Positions 51,740 through 60,937 of a DNA stretch of 64,000 bases are shown here, piece after piece. This DNA is from Spirosoma panaciterrae DSM 21099. GTDB lineage: Bacteria; Bacteroidota; Bacteroidia; Cytophagales; Spirosomataceae. A program made the translations under genes and the position numbers. Below the pieces are notes generated by a model. That model was not told where the DNA came from and made no database searches. It saw only the letters and a list, made by a program, of their open reading frames with translations. The stretch spans positions 124,001 to 188,000 of the forward strand of contig NZ_KB893173.1 of NCBI RefSeq assembly GCF_000374025.1, written 5' to 3'. Position 1 is the stretch's first letter, and every line of letters starts with the position of its first letter.

Positions 51740-52780
51740 TCAGGATAGACTGGCCTGCTTCAGTGGCATTACGGGCTGTCGTTGCTGGTCTTTGATTACG
51801 TCCCGCAAGACATACAATGGGCGTCCTTTCGCCTGAAAAAAGATGCGAAGCACGTATTCACCAATTAAGCCAAGCGCAATCAGTTGAACGCCACTAAACA
51901 ATACCATCACAAACAGCAGCGCTGTAAACCCCTGGGGCACATCATGATACACAAACCGTTTGATCAACGTCTGAATCAGATAGATCATCGCAACCCCAAT
52001 AGTTAGCATCCCCAATCGGGTAATGATCTTGACCGGGTACTCACTAAAATTGAAAATCCCGTTATAAGCCAGTCGTTGTAGCATCTTGAATGAATACTTG
52101 GGCTCACCAGCCAGCCGGGCATCGCGTTCATATTCAACGCCTATTTGCTTAAAGCCAATCCAGCTCCGCATACCCCGGATAAATCGGCTTTCTTCGGGCA
52201 TTTGATTGAGCACATCGGCTACCCGGCGACTTATCAATGAAAAATCACCACTATCGAGTGGCATATCGACGTACGAAATGGCCTTCATAAATCGATAAAA
52301 GCCAGCGTAGGCCGTTCGTTTCAAAACGTTTTCTTTCCGCTTCTTCCGAATGGCATACACCACGTCGTAGCCTTCCTGATACTTTGCGTAAAACTCGGTC
52401 AGCAATTCCGGTGGGTCCTGCAAATCACCATCAATGATAAACAGCGCTTCACTGCCCCGTGCGGCTGCAATACCAGCCGTCAGTGCGATCTGGTGTCCAT
52501 AATTTCGGGATAAGAAGACACAGTGATAACGAGCGTCTGTCAAGGCTACCTGCTGCATCAACAGCGCCGTATTGTCGCGGCTTCCGTCGTCAATCAGCAC
52601 AACTTCAATACGTAAAGGAGACTTCTCCATTACGGCATTCAGCCGAGAAATCAGATAAGGAAACGACTCGGTTTCGTTATAAAGTGGAGCAATGATCGAA
52701 ATCTGAGGTTCTAACAAGGTAGTATAGCTTGAGTCGGTATCAGAATTGGCAAAAGTACGTTTTTTTGGCATTTTGGCCAC
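51740..52780 (-). CDS. GT2 glycosyltransferase with two C-terminal membrane helices (GtrB/DPM-like)
   Basis: A 346-residue enzyme of the DPM1/GtrB type, which makes polyprenyl-phosphate sugars. Residues about 28-250 form the GT-A fold (ISIIAPLYNETESFPYLI, VLIDDGSRDNTALL, the D-x-D-like IIDGDLQDPPELL). Two helices (about 255-275 and 285-310) hold it in the membrane. Length is normal. The gene is 16 bp downstream of a large membrane protein that could be the matching polyprenyl-sugar-using transferase. Confidence 0.9.
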   Translation of the reverse strand: MAKMPKKRTFANSDTDSSYTTLLEPQISIIAPLYNETESFPYLISRLNAVMEKSPLRIEVVLIDDGSRDNTALLMQQVALTDARYHCVFLSRNYGHQIALTAGIAAARGSEALFIIDGDLQDPPELLTEFYAKYQEGYDVVYAIRKKRKENVLKRTAYAGFYRFMKAISYVDMPLDSGDFSLISRRVADVLNQMPEESRFIRGMRSWIGFKQIGVEYERDARLAGEPKYSFKMLQRLAYNGIFNFSEYPVKIITRLGMLTIGVAMIYLIQTLIKRFVYHDVPQGFTALLFVMVLFSGVQLIALGLIGEYVLRIFFQAKGRPLYVLRDVIKDQQRQPVMPLKQASLS

Positions 52781-52796
52781 TCCCGAAGCGCATTTG

Positions 52797-54551
52797 TTAA
52801 GGAATGGTAATGGTTTGCGGGCTAAACCGGATGGGGTTAGCAGCCTCGTCAGATGTGGTCAGAATGCCCAGACGATACGTTCCAGGCGGTAGCATAGGAA
52901 TAATTACCTCTGCAAACACCGTTTGAATGGGCCGGTTCAGGTAGAAATTAGCCGGTGAAAAATGAACTGACGACGGGAATAAATACGTCCGTTGATCGGA
53001 TTGTACAACCACAGCCGACTGCCCAATCGGCTTAGGAAGAACCCCATAATCGGTTTCAATCAAATAGCTATATCCCCCACCCGAACGATGCAGATTCAGG
53101 CTTGTATCGGGCGGCATAGCCCGTGCTTTGGTCAGCAAGGTTTGTTCATAGGGTGAATAATAGGCATCCGTAGGATAATGATACAGTCCCCGCCGTATGG
53201 CCTGATCGAGGCTTCGCCGAGCAAGGGTCACAAAGGGATGCCCCCAGCTTGGTCCTAGTCCGGTTTCATTGTATTTCTGATTGAATGCACTGGTGAGGAG
53301 CTGCTCTTTCCGGAAAGCAATTTTAGGCAACCGAAACACATACCAGGCCCCCCAAACCACGAAACCTACAACCAGACCAGACCTTACCCATTTCTCCAGC
53401 GCACGTGCATTCTTATACTGTTCGCTTAACACAGTCAGGTAGAGTAGTACGACCAATAACGCGGGATAAATCATGTAGTTGCTGATCAGCATAACCGCAT
53501 ACCCAAACCGGGGCCGCAAAAAAGCAACTACCAACGCGTTGACCATCAGAAACGCGTAGGAACCCGTCAGAAAATAGCGCCGTTTCCAGAGTGCCGTCAT
53601 TGCCCGATCCGAATTTGCAGATGCTTTAATCGGCCTACGCAGAATCGGTTCTGCCATTTGCCATAACAGCCAGAGCATCGACGGAATCAGGATCAGCCCG
53701 GCCAGTGTCGGCAGCACACTCCGCACCAGAATAGAGGACTCAGGCAGGAAATCGAAAAGCCCACCATTGAAGGTAAAAAAGCCCAGAAAAATAAGATGGG
53801 GGTGTTCCAGAAAGAATGAAATACTGCTATCATTTCCCTGGGTATTCGGAAAATCATGAAAATAATACAGGATAGCCCCTACACCAACTCCCAGCCAGAT
53901 ACCAAGCCGAATCCATTGCCGCTGCATAACCAGCACAACAGCCCCAGCCACCCAGCCGAAAAGCCCATTGCTCATCGAAAAGGAGGTTAGCACCTGTAGG
54001 AAAAGCCCAATCCCAAATCGGTTACGCCCCTCATCTGCCAGTAAATAGACTACGGCTATTACCATCGCGACAACGACCTGATGCTGCAGGCTTGTAATGG
54101 CCCAGGTCGTGGTCAGATAATATTGTGGCTGAAGCAACAAAAATGGGATGGGCACAAAGGCTAGCAGCGGTAAGCCCGTTGATCGAAAAACCCGATAAAA
54201 AATACCGAGCAGGAGCAACAGAAAAGCAAAAGCCGCAAAGATCAACCAACGAAAATTAACGGCCCCCAGTAGTTTATAGCAGAGCAGTGTCAGGAGTTTG
54301 CCCGTCAGAATCCGATGCTCGTTGTTAGGGCTAAGCAGCCAGTATAGTTTTCGCTCAGCGGTGGGCGCATCAATATAACCGACAATAAAACTGAGAAACG
54401 CGTCGATGTCGTCCATCCAGGGTACATCGACGATGTAAGCATATAACAGCAGGCTAAAGCATAGAATCGGAATACCGATTAGCACCAGGGCCAGTCGGTC
54501 GAGCCGACCCACTACCAGCGAGCGATTACGAGATAGGTACGCTAAATTCAT
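52797..54551 (-). CDS. Large integral membrane protein, possible GT-C glycosyltransferase
   Basis: A 584-residue protein with about 11 predicted membrane helices over residues 20-420 and a soluble C-terminal domain of about 160 residues that probably lies in the periplasm. The first outer loop has an Asp pair (VPWMDDIDAFLSF), the typical catalytic spot of GT-C enzymes. The tail has strand-rich sequence (TYLFPSSVHFSPANFYLN). No named family is recognised, but place next to a polyprenyl-sugar synthase supports a glycosyl transfer role (inference). Codon use is like the neighbours. Confidence 0.6.
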   Translation of the reverse strand: MNLAYLSRNRSLVVGRLDRLALVLIGIPILCFSLLLYAYIVDVPWMDDIDAFLSFIVGYIDAPTAERKLYWLLSPNNEHRILTGKLLTLLCYKLLGAVNFRWLIFAAFAFLLLLLGIFYRVFRSTGLPLLAFVPIPFLLLQPQYYLTTTWAITSLQHQVVVAMVIAVVYLLADEGRNRFGIGLFLQVLTSFSMSNGLFGWVAGAVVLVMQRQWIRLGIWLGVGVGAILYYFHDFPNTQGNDSSISFFLEHPHLIFLGFFTFNGGLFDFLPESSILVRSVLPTLAGLILIPSMLWLLWQMAEPILRRPIKASANSDRAMTALWKRRYFLTGSYAFLMVNALVVAFLRPRFGYAVMLISNYMIYPALLVVLLYLTVLSEQYKNARALEKWVRSGLVVGFVVWGAWYVFRLPKIAFRKEQLLTSAFNQKYNETGLGPSWGHPFVTLARRSLDQAIRRGLYHYPTDAYYSPYEQTLLTKARAMPPDTSLNLHRSGGGYSYLIETDYGVLPKPIGQSAVVVQSDQRTYLFPSSVHFSPANFYLNRPIQTVFAEVIIPMLPPGTYRLGILTTSDEAANPIRFSPQTITIP

Positions 54552-54641
54552 TCGTTTTGACCAGTTTCTTCCAGTTCGAACAGACTTGGCGAAACTCGTA
54601 ATTTAATTTTCAGGGCAATATGCCAGATAGTACTGTATCGA

Positions 54642-56081
54642 TTACGGGGTTGGCTGATGGCCATTCAGGATAATCGTTTTTTTATGAAAATAGTCAGCCC
54701 AGCAACGATTCCATAAGTGCTGTGGGTTATCATGAATATCTTCGAGAAATAAGGAAACCGGATAGTGACTCAATGGGGTTATAACGCTGTTGGTATTGCC
54801 GGGTTTCGAAAGTTGTGCATACCGTTCGAGCATTTCCCGATCATACTGGGCAGCCCGCCCACTCAGCCAGTCGCCATACACCACGGGCAGCAACGTTCCC
54901 ATCGACGCTGCGACAACCGCCCAGATGATAGCCACCAACAGAACAGGACGCAGATACGGCACCAGGGCATCCGGCTCAAAGCGGTATCGAACCCGAATCA
55001 CCACCAAGGTCAGGTTATAGAGCAAACAAAGCCAGAAAGCCAGATTGATCAAATTGATCAGCCGGGGAATAGGCGCAATACCGACTCCGTAAAAGTGCAG
55101 TGATATAAGTGCCAGAAGCGTTGCCAGCATATACACCAACCCCCATAGTGGATGTAAACGCAGGTAGGGTGGCAAATCGGAACGGCGTCGGCGTGTTCCG
55201 GCCAGTTTCCAGACCAGTGGCAGATATAAAATCGACAAAGGCATCCAGGGCGTTGTAAACAGTTGCTTTGGGATATACGTAGCCGCAAATTTGAGTGACG
55301 AAATCAGCGTAAACGGGATGTCGCTGCCCTGCGGGTTGCCGCCCATTCGGATCGCATTGCCCGGTGCTTTGAACAAATAATAGCAGGCCACTGCTGCCAC
55401 AGCCAGCAATATCAGCATCGTTGCCGACACCCGCTGGCGCTGAATGAATTCACCAAAGACTATGAGAGCAAGTACGGATAACACCAGTACCATCGTCATC
55501 TCACTCGACCCAATAATGGCCGTAACCAGCAGACTTTCCGTAAGCGTATACCCCGATTTCCAGCCAAATCCACGTTGCTGGTGGGCCATCAGAACCGCCA
55601 GTAAAAAGAGGAAAAGCGCGCTGGACAAACCATAGCTTGCCAGCCCGGTGTACCAATACAAATACTCAGGGATTCCCACCAGCGTCGTGATAAAGCCAAT
55701 AAAAATCCCAAATGCCAGAGCCAGTTTAGCCCCCAGATCAAAAAAACTCGACAGCAACTGATTGGCAATGGCATAACACCCCGCCAACACCAGTGCCAGC
55801 AAAATCATTGGGTATACTTTATAGGCACCGTACCAGCCCAGGATAATTGGGTTGGTATGAACAATAAAATTATGAAAGAAACGCCCGGTCCATCCGTCAT
55901 AATAATACTGCTGTGCCTGCCAGAATCCATAATGAATTACGGTATTCGCGAAGCAATAATCGTCGGTGGGTGAAGGATGATTATAGGTAGCCAGAGCAAG
56001 TAAGGGCGTAAGGACAACAACGGCAAACAGGCCCAGCAGAAAAGTAACAATACGCAATAAAGATCCAGACATAAAATGCAT
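54642..56081 (-). CDS. DUF6056-family multi-spanning membrane protein
   Basis: A 479-residue protein with about 11 membrane helices. The first outer loop carries NHPSPTDDYCFANTVIHYGFW with an Asp pair, then YYYDGWTGRFFHNF, the opening seen in DUF6056 proteins, which resemble GT-C glycosyltransferases. A second start at Met4 (56072) is possible. It is upstream of the previous membrane protein by 90 bp in the same direction. Function is unverified. Confidence 0.7.
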   Translation of the reverse strand: MHFMSGSLLRIVTFLLGLFAVVVLTPLLALATYNHPSPTDDYCFANTVIHYGFWQAQQYYYDGWTGRFFHNFIVHTNPIILGWYGAYKVYPMILLALVLAGCYAIANQLLSSFFDLGAKLALAFGIFIGFITTLVGIPEYLYWYTGLASYGLSSALFLFLLAVLMAHQQRGFGWKSGYTLTESLLVTAIIGSSEMTMVLVLSVLALIVFGEFIQRQRVSATMLILLAVAAVACYYLFKAPGNAIRMGGNPQGSDIPFTLISSLKFAATYIPKQLFTTPWMPLSILYLPLVWKLAGTRRRRSDLPPYLRLHPLWGLVYMLATLLALISLHFYGVGIAPIPRLINLINLAFWLCLLYNLTLVVIRVRYRFEPDALVPYLRPVLLVAIIWAVVAASMGTLLPVVYGDWLSGRAAQYDREMLERYAQLSKPGNTNSVITPLSHYPVSLFLEDIHDNPQHLWNRCWADYFHKKTIILNGHQPTP

Positions 56082-56137
56082 TACAGTTTACGATCATGGC
56101 ATACAGTAAACCACACATCGTTTCTTCAGTCACTCGC

Positions 56138-57073
56138 TTACGTTGAGGTTGGCAACTGAGCTTGCGTTTTTGCAAAACGGGTATTGAGAAACGGATAAGC
56201 CAGCACAGCCGCCAGAATCACCAGCGTACCACCGTAAAAGCCCAACGTCATCCGTTCGGTATCACCGAAAATCAAAACGGCCAGCAAGATACCATAAACT
56301 GGCTCCAAATTTACGGTCAACACAGCCATATACGGTGAGAACTTTCGTAACAGGCTCACTCCTACCGTGTAGGCATAAACGGTACAAACCAGTGAAAGTA
56401 TCAATAACCAGAGCCATTGCCAGGGCGATTCTGGAACATATTGAACGGTGGTCGATGCATCGGCCGATGCGCTCCATTGAACCAGCAGCCACAAACCCAA
56501 TGCTGCCACAGAGGCCCCTATCATTTCATAAAATGAAATAACCAGAGCATCGTAGCGTTGCGTAAATCGACTGTTGATAATGGTAAACAGCGACGACAGC
56601 ATGGCTGATAATACGGCTACTGTCAACCCAATAACCTTGTCGAATTCAAACCGAAAAATAAGGTAAAGCCCCAGCATCACAACAACACCCAGCGCAACTT
56701 CGATCGGTCTTACCCGCCGACGCAACACCAGTGGTTCCAATACACTTGCCCAAAGTGAACTAGTTGCCATACCGGCCAGACAAACCGATACATTGGCGAG
56801 TCGGGCGGCCAGAAAAAACAACACCCAATGCAGGCCAATCAATCCGCCCGTTGCCAGTAATCGCCCATAATCGGCAGAAGCCACTCTCAGATTCTGCTTA
56901 CGTCCCAGTAGAACAAGACCCATTCCTACCACCGCCAGCAACGTCCGAAACAGCACAACGCCCGAAGCATCGAGCGGAGTCAGCAGTTTCCCTAATATAG
57001 CGGTAAACCCCCAGATCAGAACAATGAAATGGAGTTGTAAGTAGTCGGCAAAAGACGGTTTGTGAATCATCAA
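56138..57073 (-). CDS. EamA/DMT-family transporter
   Basis: A 311-residue inner membrane exporter with ten helices arranged as two EamA repeats (about 10-140 and 160-300). It opens LQLHFIVLIWGFTAILGKLL and has the repeat-two end FSPYMAVLTVNLEPVYGILLAV, which is typical of the family. Substrates of such proteins are small metabolites or amino acids and cannot be told here. It is not clearly in an operon with the neighbouring genes. Confidence 0.88.
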   Translation of the reverse strand: MMIHKPSFADYLQLHFIVLIWGFTAILGKLLTPLDASGVVLFRTLLAVVGMGLVLLGRKQNLRVASADYGRLLATGGLIGLHWVLFFLAARLANVSVCLAGMATSSLWASVLEPLVLRRRVRPIEVALGVVVMLGLYLIFRFEFDKVIGLTVAVLSAMLSSLFTIINSRFTQRYDALVISFYEMIGASVAALGLWLLVQWSASADASTTVQYVPESPWQWLWLLILSLVCTVYAYTVGVSLLRKFSPYMAVLTVNLEPVYGILLAVLIFGDTERMTLGFYGGTLVILAAVLAYPFLNTRFAKTQAQLPTST

Positions 57074-57151
57074 TTTAGAATGAGTGAATGCGTAAAGGAT
57101 AGAATTGGAACAGCTAACCCGTCACGCATTCTATTTTTCACGCAGTCAAAA

Positions 57152-58228
57152 TTATCGGGGAATCGTATTGTACAGCAGCACGCCAATGGCAGTAAAAATA
57201 GCATTGGGCAGCCAAACCGCGATAATAGGGTTCAGGTTGCCAGACTCCGCAATCCCCTTGGCCAGCATAAAAAACAGCAGATACGTAAAGGCCAGGATGA
57301 ACCCCAGTGCCACCTGCCATCCAACCCCCCGTCGGCTTTTTCGGGCCGACATGATGACCCCAATAATCGTCAGGATAATAATGGCAAACGGGCGGGTATC
57401 CCGACTGTATTTTTCAAGCAGGTAGGTCTCTACACCATCGGAACCACGACTCTTCAGCAGGTCAATGTATTTATTGAGTTCCGGGCGGGTTAGCGTTTCA
57501 AAAAGGTTAAAATTTGAACTGAAATCATCCGGTTTCAGATTCAGGGTCGTATCGATACGGGTACCGGGCGTAAGCGTTTCGTGCAGCCCATTGATGTCGC
57601 GAATCCGGTAGTCGACAATCGACCATTTCTTTTTCTTATCGTCCCACTCGATATGATCGGCAGAAAGCTTTTGTTTTAGCTGATTACCTTCCACGCGCTC
57701 CAGGGTGAATTTATACCCGGTGTTGCTCATGTTGTTGTAACTTTCCAGGTAGGCATAGGTATTCGGGGCTATCTTAAGGTGCACATTCCGGTTCGAGTAC
57801 GTAAAAGCATCGTTGATGTATTTAATCTCAAACGCAATCCGGGTTTTATTCGCTTTCGGAATCACGTAATTGACCATAAAATACGTCAGCACCGCCAGTA
57901 CCGTTGCCCCCAGTGTATAGGGGAATAAGAGCCGGACAAAACTGACACCACTACTCAGAATAGCAATAATTTCGGTTCGGGCGGCCAAGCGCGAGGTCAG
58001 GAATACAGTGGCGATAAAGACCATCAGTGGGCTGATGTAATTAGCCCAGTACGGAATAAAATTGAGGTAATAATCCCAAAGAATCTCGTTGCCAGGTGCG
58101 TTGGTCTTGTGAAAGTTGTCCACCTTTTCGGTATAGTCGATCATTACAACCACCAGCACAATCACCATGACCACAAAAATGTAAGTCTGTAAAAAGCGCT
58201 TCAGAATGTACCAGTCTAATAGTTTCAT
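57152..58228 (-). CDS. LptF/LptG-family permease
   Basis: A 358-residue inner membrane protein of the lipopolysaccharide export ABC system. It has three N-terminal helices, a periplasmic beta-jellyroll (about 130-260, with RNVHLKIAPNTYAYLESYN) and three C-terminal helices. The conserved start MKLLDWYILKRFLQTYIFV fixes the ATG at 58228 over an upstream TTG. It has the motif FIATVFLTSRLAARTEIIAILSSG-type coupling helix. The partner permease and lptB are not in the window. Whether this is LptF or LptG cannot be decided. Confidence 0.87.
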   Translation of the reverse strand: MKLLDWYILKRFLQTYIFVVMVIVLVVVMIDYTEKVDNFHKTNAPGNEILWDYYLNFIPYWANYISPLMVFIATVFLTSRLAARTEIIAILSSGVSFVRLLFPYTLGATVLAVLTYFMVNYVIPKANKTRIAFEIKYINDAFTYSNRNVHLKIAPNTYAYLESYNNMSNTGYKFTLERVEGNQLKQKLSADHIEWDDKKKKWSIVDYRIRDINGLHETLTPGTRIDTTLNLKPDDFSSNFNLFETLTRPELNKYIDLLKSRGSDGVETYLLEKYSRDTRPFAIIILTIIGVIMSARKSRRGVGWQVALGFILAFTYLLFFMLAKGIAESGNLNPIIAVWLPNAIFTAIGVLLYNTIPR

Positions 58229-58291
58229 AGTATAGTTGTCAGGCAAATGTCATTCGTCGTCTCTCCATCGTCCACGACCTCGGCATTTCGA

Positions 58292-58945
58292 CTAATTCAC
58301 CAATAAATTTTTAGCCACTTCATGGCTTACGAACACCATCCTGCCGGTTTCGGTCTGCACTCGAAACGACTTATCGAACGCATTGATCTCCTGAATAATA
58401 ACCGTACTGCCCAGGGATAAATCGGAATAGTCAAGATGCCTTAAAAACCCTGTGGAATGCTCCAGCACCGCCATCAGGCACACCCCCTCACCGACCTCAG
58501 CCTCCGACAGTTTTCGGTATCCGGTTTCGGGCATTTGCCCGGCCGATGTCGGTATGGGATCACCATGCGGATCGAACTGGGGATTGCCTAAATAGCTATC
58601 TAACCGGGTTACCAACTCTTCGGATCGAACATGTTCCAGTTCTTCAGCAATATCATGAACCTGATCCCAGCTAAATCCCAGCTTCTCAACCAGAAAAACT
58701 TCCCAGAGCCGATGCCGTCGAATGATCTGTAAAGCCAGTCTTTCTCCCTCTTCCGTCAGCCGGACACCCTGATATTTTTTGTAATGAATAAGCTGTTTTT
58801 CAGCCAGTTTACGCAACATATCCGTTACCGAAGCTGCTTTTGTGGCGGTTACTTCGGCCAGCGCGTTCGTACTGACTTCACCCTGCTGCCGATTGGCAAG
58901 GTTATAGATAGTTTTCAGATAGTTTTCTTCTGTGAACGATTGCAT
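58292..58945 (-). CDS. mntR: DtxR/MntR-family metal-dependent repressor
   Basis: A 217-residue metal-sensing repressor. The N-terminal winged helix (about 1-65, SFTEENYLKTIYNLANRQQG, ATKAASVTDMLRKLAEKQLI), the metal-binding and dimer domain (RRHRLWEVFLVEKLGFSWDQ, then DIAEELEHV) and a C-terminal SH3/FeoA-like domain (about 145-215) are present. It is divergent from an Nramp manganese transporter gene, with a perfect 11-bp inverted repeat between. This context favours MntR, acting on manganese, over an iron regulator. A TACCTTTG promoter element lies upstream. Confidence 0.9.
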   Translation of the reverse strand: MQSFTEENYLKTIYNLANRQQGEVSTNALAEVTATKAASVTDMLRKLAEKQLIHYKKYQGVRLTEEGERLALQIIRRHRLWEVFLVEKLGFSWDQVHDIAEELEHVRSEELVTRLDSYLGNPQFDPHGDPIPTSAGQMPETGYRKLSEAEVGEGVCLMAVLEHSTGFLRHLDYSDLSLGSTVIIQEINAFDKSFRVQTETGRMVFVSHEVAKNLLVN

Positions 58946-58998
58946 ACAGTACGGCGCGCTTGTTCAGAACAACGAACGAAATCAAAACAGTTTGACCA

Positions 58999-59006
58999 CA
59001 AAGGTA
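58999..59006 (-). promoter_or_regulatory. Bacteroidota -7 element for the DtxR/MntR gene
   Basis: TACCTTTG on the minus strand (CAAAGGTA on +) fits TAnnTTTG exactly and lies 53 nt before the repressor start codon. Confidence 0.6.
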
Positions 59007-59025
59007 GTTTTTATGTTAAACTTTC

Positions 59026-59053
59026 TAAAAATTTAGACTGGCCTAAATTTTTA
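59026..59053. promoter_or_regulatory. Probable DtxR/MntR operator
   Basis: taaaaatttag (59026-59036) and ctaaattttta (59043-59053) form a perfect 11-bp inverted repeat around actggc. The core TTTAGACTGGCCTAAA is like known DtxR-family boxes (TTTAGGnnnnCCTAAA type). It lies between the two divergent promoter elements, near the -33 position of both. Confidence 0.75.
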
Positions 59054-59066
59054 TTTCAACAATACT

Positions 59067-59074
59067 TATATTTG
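59067..59074 (+). promoter_or_regulatory. Bacteroidota -7 element for mntH
   Basis: TATATTTG fits TAnnTTTG and lies 58 nt before the mntH start codon, directly after the probable operator. Confidence 0.6.
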
Positions 59075-59132
59075 TTGCGTTATAGATGATACCGAACAAT
59101 CGACTCAACTTAAGGAAGCTTACTCAGGCTCA

Positions 59133-60467
59133 ATGGAAGTAACGAATACATCAACGAAACACTGGTATTCTGAAGATGCAGCATCGCCAATGGCTGATGT
59201 TCAGGGTTCTGTGCCTGTTCCGGTCGGGCAGGGTTTCTTCCGAACGCTGCGTGCCTATGCGGGTCCCGGTCTGATGGTAGCGGTTGGCTACATGGACCCC
59301 GGCAACTGGGCTACCGATATTGCCGGGGGGGCCCGGTTTGGCTACCAGCTTCTGTCCGTAGTTCTTATTTCGAATCTGTTTGCCATTTTATTGCAGCACC
59401 TGGCCCTAAAATTAGGCATTGCTACCGGACGTGATCTGGCCCAGGCCTGTCGCGATCATTTTAGCCGCCCGGTCGGCATCGGCCTTTGGCTGCTGGCCGA
59501 AATCGCCATTGCGGCCTGCGATCTGGCCGAAGTGATTGGCTCAGCCATTGCGCTGAATCTGCTTTTTGGCCTCCCAATTACAGTTGGTGTACTCATCACG
59601 GCGCTCGACGCTTTACTCCTTCTTTACCTTCAAAACAAAGGTTTTCAAATTCTGGAACGTATTGTCGCGGGTTTGATCTTTCTGATCGTAGCTTGTTTTG
59701 GGTATGAGCTCATCGTTTCTCAACCCGTAATGGCCGATGTTGCCGCCGGACTGATCCCGCGTTCGGCCGTCATTACCGATCCGGGTATGCTCTACATCGC
59801 GATTGGCATACTGGGCGCTACCGTGATGCCGCACAACCTCTATCTACACTCCAGCATTGTACAAACCCGTGATTTTGGACGCAACGATGCCGGTCGTAAA
59901 TCAGCCATAAAATTTGCGACGATCGACTCAACCGTTTCCTTATTCCTGGCCTTTTTTATCAATGCGGCCATCCTTGTGCTATCGGCGGCTACGTTCCACT
60001 TTTCAGGTAATCAGCAGGTTGCTGATATTGCCGATGCTCACCGACTACTCGACCCGATTCTTGGCGTCAAGTTAGCGGGTATACTGTTTGCGGTGGCCCT
60101 GCTCGCTTCCGGTCAGAATTCTACGCTTACGGGTACGCTGGCGGGCCAGATTGTTATGGAAGGCTTTCTGAATATACGGCTGAAACCCTGGATTCGCCGG
60201 TTGGTGACGCGTCTGGTAGCCATTGTCCCTGCCCTCATTGTAGCTATTTTGTACGGCGAACGAGGAACCGCCGAATTACTGGTCCTTAGCCAGGTTATTC
60301 TATCCTTACAACTCAGCTTTGCGGTTATTCCGTTGGTACAATTCACCAGCGACAAAACCAAAATGGGCCGGTTTGTAAATCCAGTTTGGCTCAAGGTGCT
60401 CTCCTGGGCCGTTGCCCTAATTATTATGGGACTAAACGGCTATTTGCTCTGGGATACAATTGCCTAG
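59133..60467 (+). CDS. mntH: Nramp-family divalent metal transporter
   Basis: A 444-residue inner membrane proton-coupled metal importer with 11 helices. The TM1 metal site motif DPGN lies in [18 protein letters not shown], and the TM6 metal site in [16 protein letters not shown], with the Met of the second motif that selects for manganese and other transition metals. The consensus transport motif [20 protein letters not shown] is present. A hydrophilic N-terminal tail of about 35 residues precedes TM1. It is divergent from the DtxR/MntR gene, which should repress it when manganese is ample. Confidence 0.94.
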   Translation: MEVTNTSTKHWYSEDAASPMADVQGSVPVPVGQGFFRTLRAYAGPGLMVAVGYMDPGNWATDIAGGARFGYQLLSVVLISNLFAILLQHLALKLGIATGRDLAQACRDHFSRPVGIGLWLLAEIAIAACDLAEVIGSAIALNLLFGLPITVGVLITALDALLLLYLQNKGFQILERIVAGLIFLIVACFGYELIVSQPVMADVAAGLIPRSAVITDPGMLYIAIGILGATVMPHNLYLHSSIVQTRDFGRNDAGRKSAIKFATIDSTVSLFLAFFINAAILVLSAATFHFSGNQQVADIADAHRLLDPILGVKLAGILFAVALLASGQNSTLTGTLAGQIVMEGFLNIRLKPWIRRLVTRLVAIVPALIVAILYGERGTAELLVLSQVILSLQLSFAVIPLVQFTSDKTKMGRFVNPVWLKVLSWAVALIIMGLNGYLLWDTIA

Positions 60468-60937
60468 CGTCTCGGTTCGTCCGGGATTCGGTTATGGTCC
60501 CTGGCACACAGTTATCCTGATGACACCTTCCGGTCAGAGCATCTACTCTCTTCTCAGCCTGTTGCCAGCAAATGTTTAGCGAGTGCCGTAGAAGAGCGTT
60601 TCATCGACTGATAACCGGGTAGTCGCCGGTTCGAATCTGGTCAGTCGGGACGATTCCTGCCTGTGGCTCAATAGAAGGGCACCAAAATAGTCTCTTTTCA
60701 TGTGTTGCCTTGTTTTTCAAAACAGTAGGATTAATTATGCCGGTTAATAAGTAGCTCTGCTAGCCAGCTTTGGTGTTTTTTATAGGTTTTTCAGGACGAT
60801 AAGTAGTTTGTTTTTGTCGCTAGGTTGTTTTTCATCAACCTGCATTTGCTTTCTGATAAATAATTTCATTTTTGAGCCAGCGTATACGAGCAAGCGGCAG
60901 CCTTTGTCTGTTTTGATCGGCTATTCTGACCTAAACG
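60468..60937. other. Intergenic region with decayed tRNA-like sequence
   Basis: 470 bp between mntH and the M20 peptidase gene without a supported protein gene; a frame at 60808-61224 mostly overlaps the peptidase gene in another frame and is rejected. It contains a tRNA-like 3' segment and a second tRNA-5'-like segment (see separate entry). The last 200 bp are T-rich and show nothing recognisable. Confidence 0.5.
60575..60690 (+). pseudogene. Possible tRNA remnants
   Basis: gtagaagagcg (60588-60598) is like the end of a tRNA D-arm, and GCCGG-TTCGAAT-CTGGT (60625-60641) makes a T-arm with a canonical TTCGAAT loop and two G-U pairs. No acceptable anticodon arm or acceptor stem forms, so it is not an intact tRNA. 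Just downstream, cctgtggctcaatagaagggcacc (60658-60683) resembles the 5' half of another tRNA (CCTGTAGCTCAATTGG-type). Both look decayed. Confidence 0.35.

Noticed and set aside
60575..60655. Functional tRNA gene
   Set aside because: Only the T-arm and a D-arm-like part fit. The anticodon arm and acceptor stem do not pair, so it was listed as a possible remnant only.
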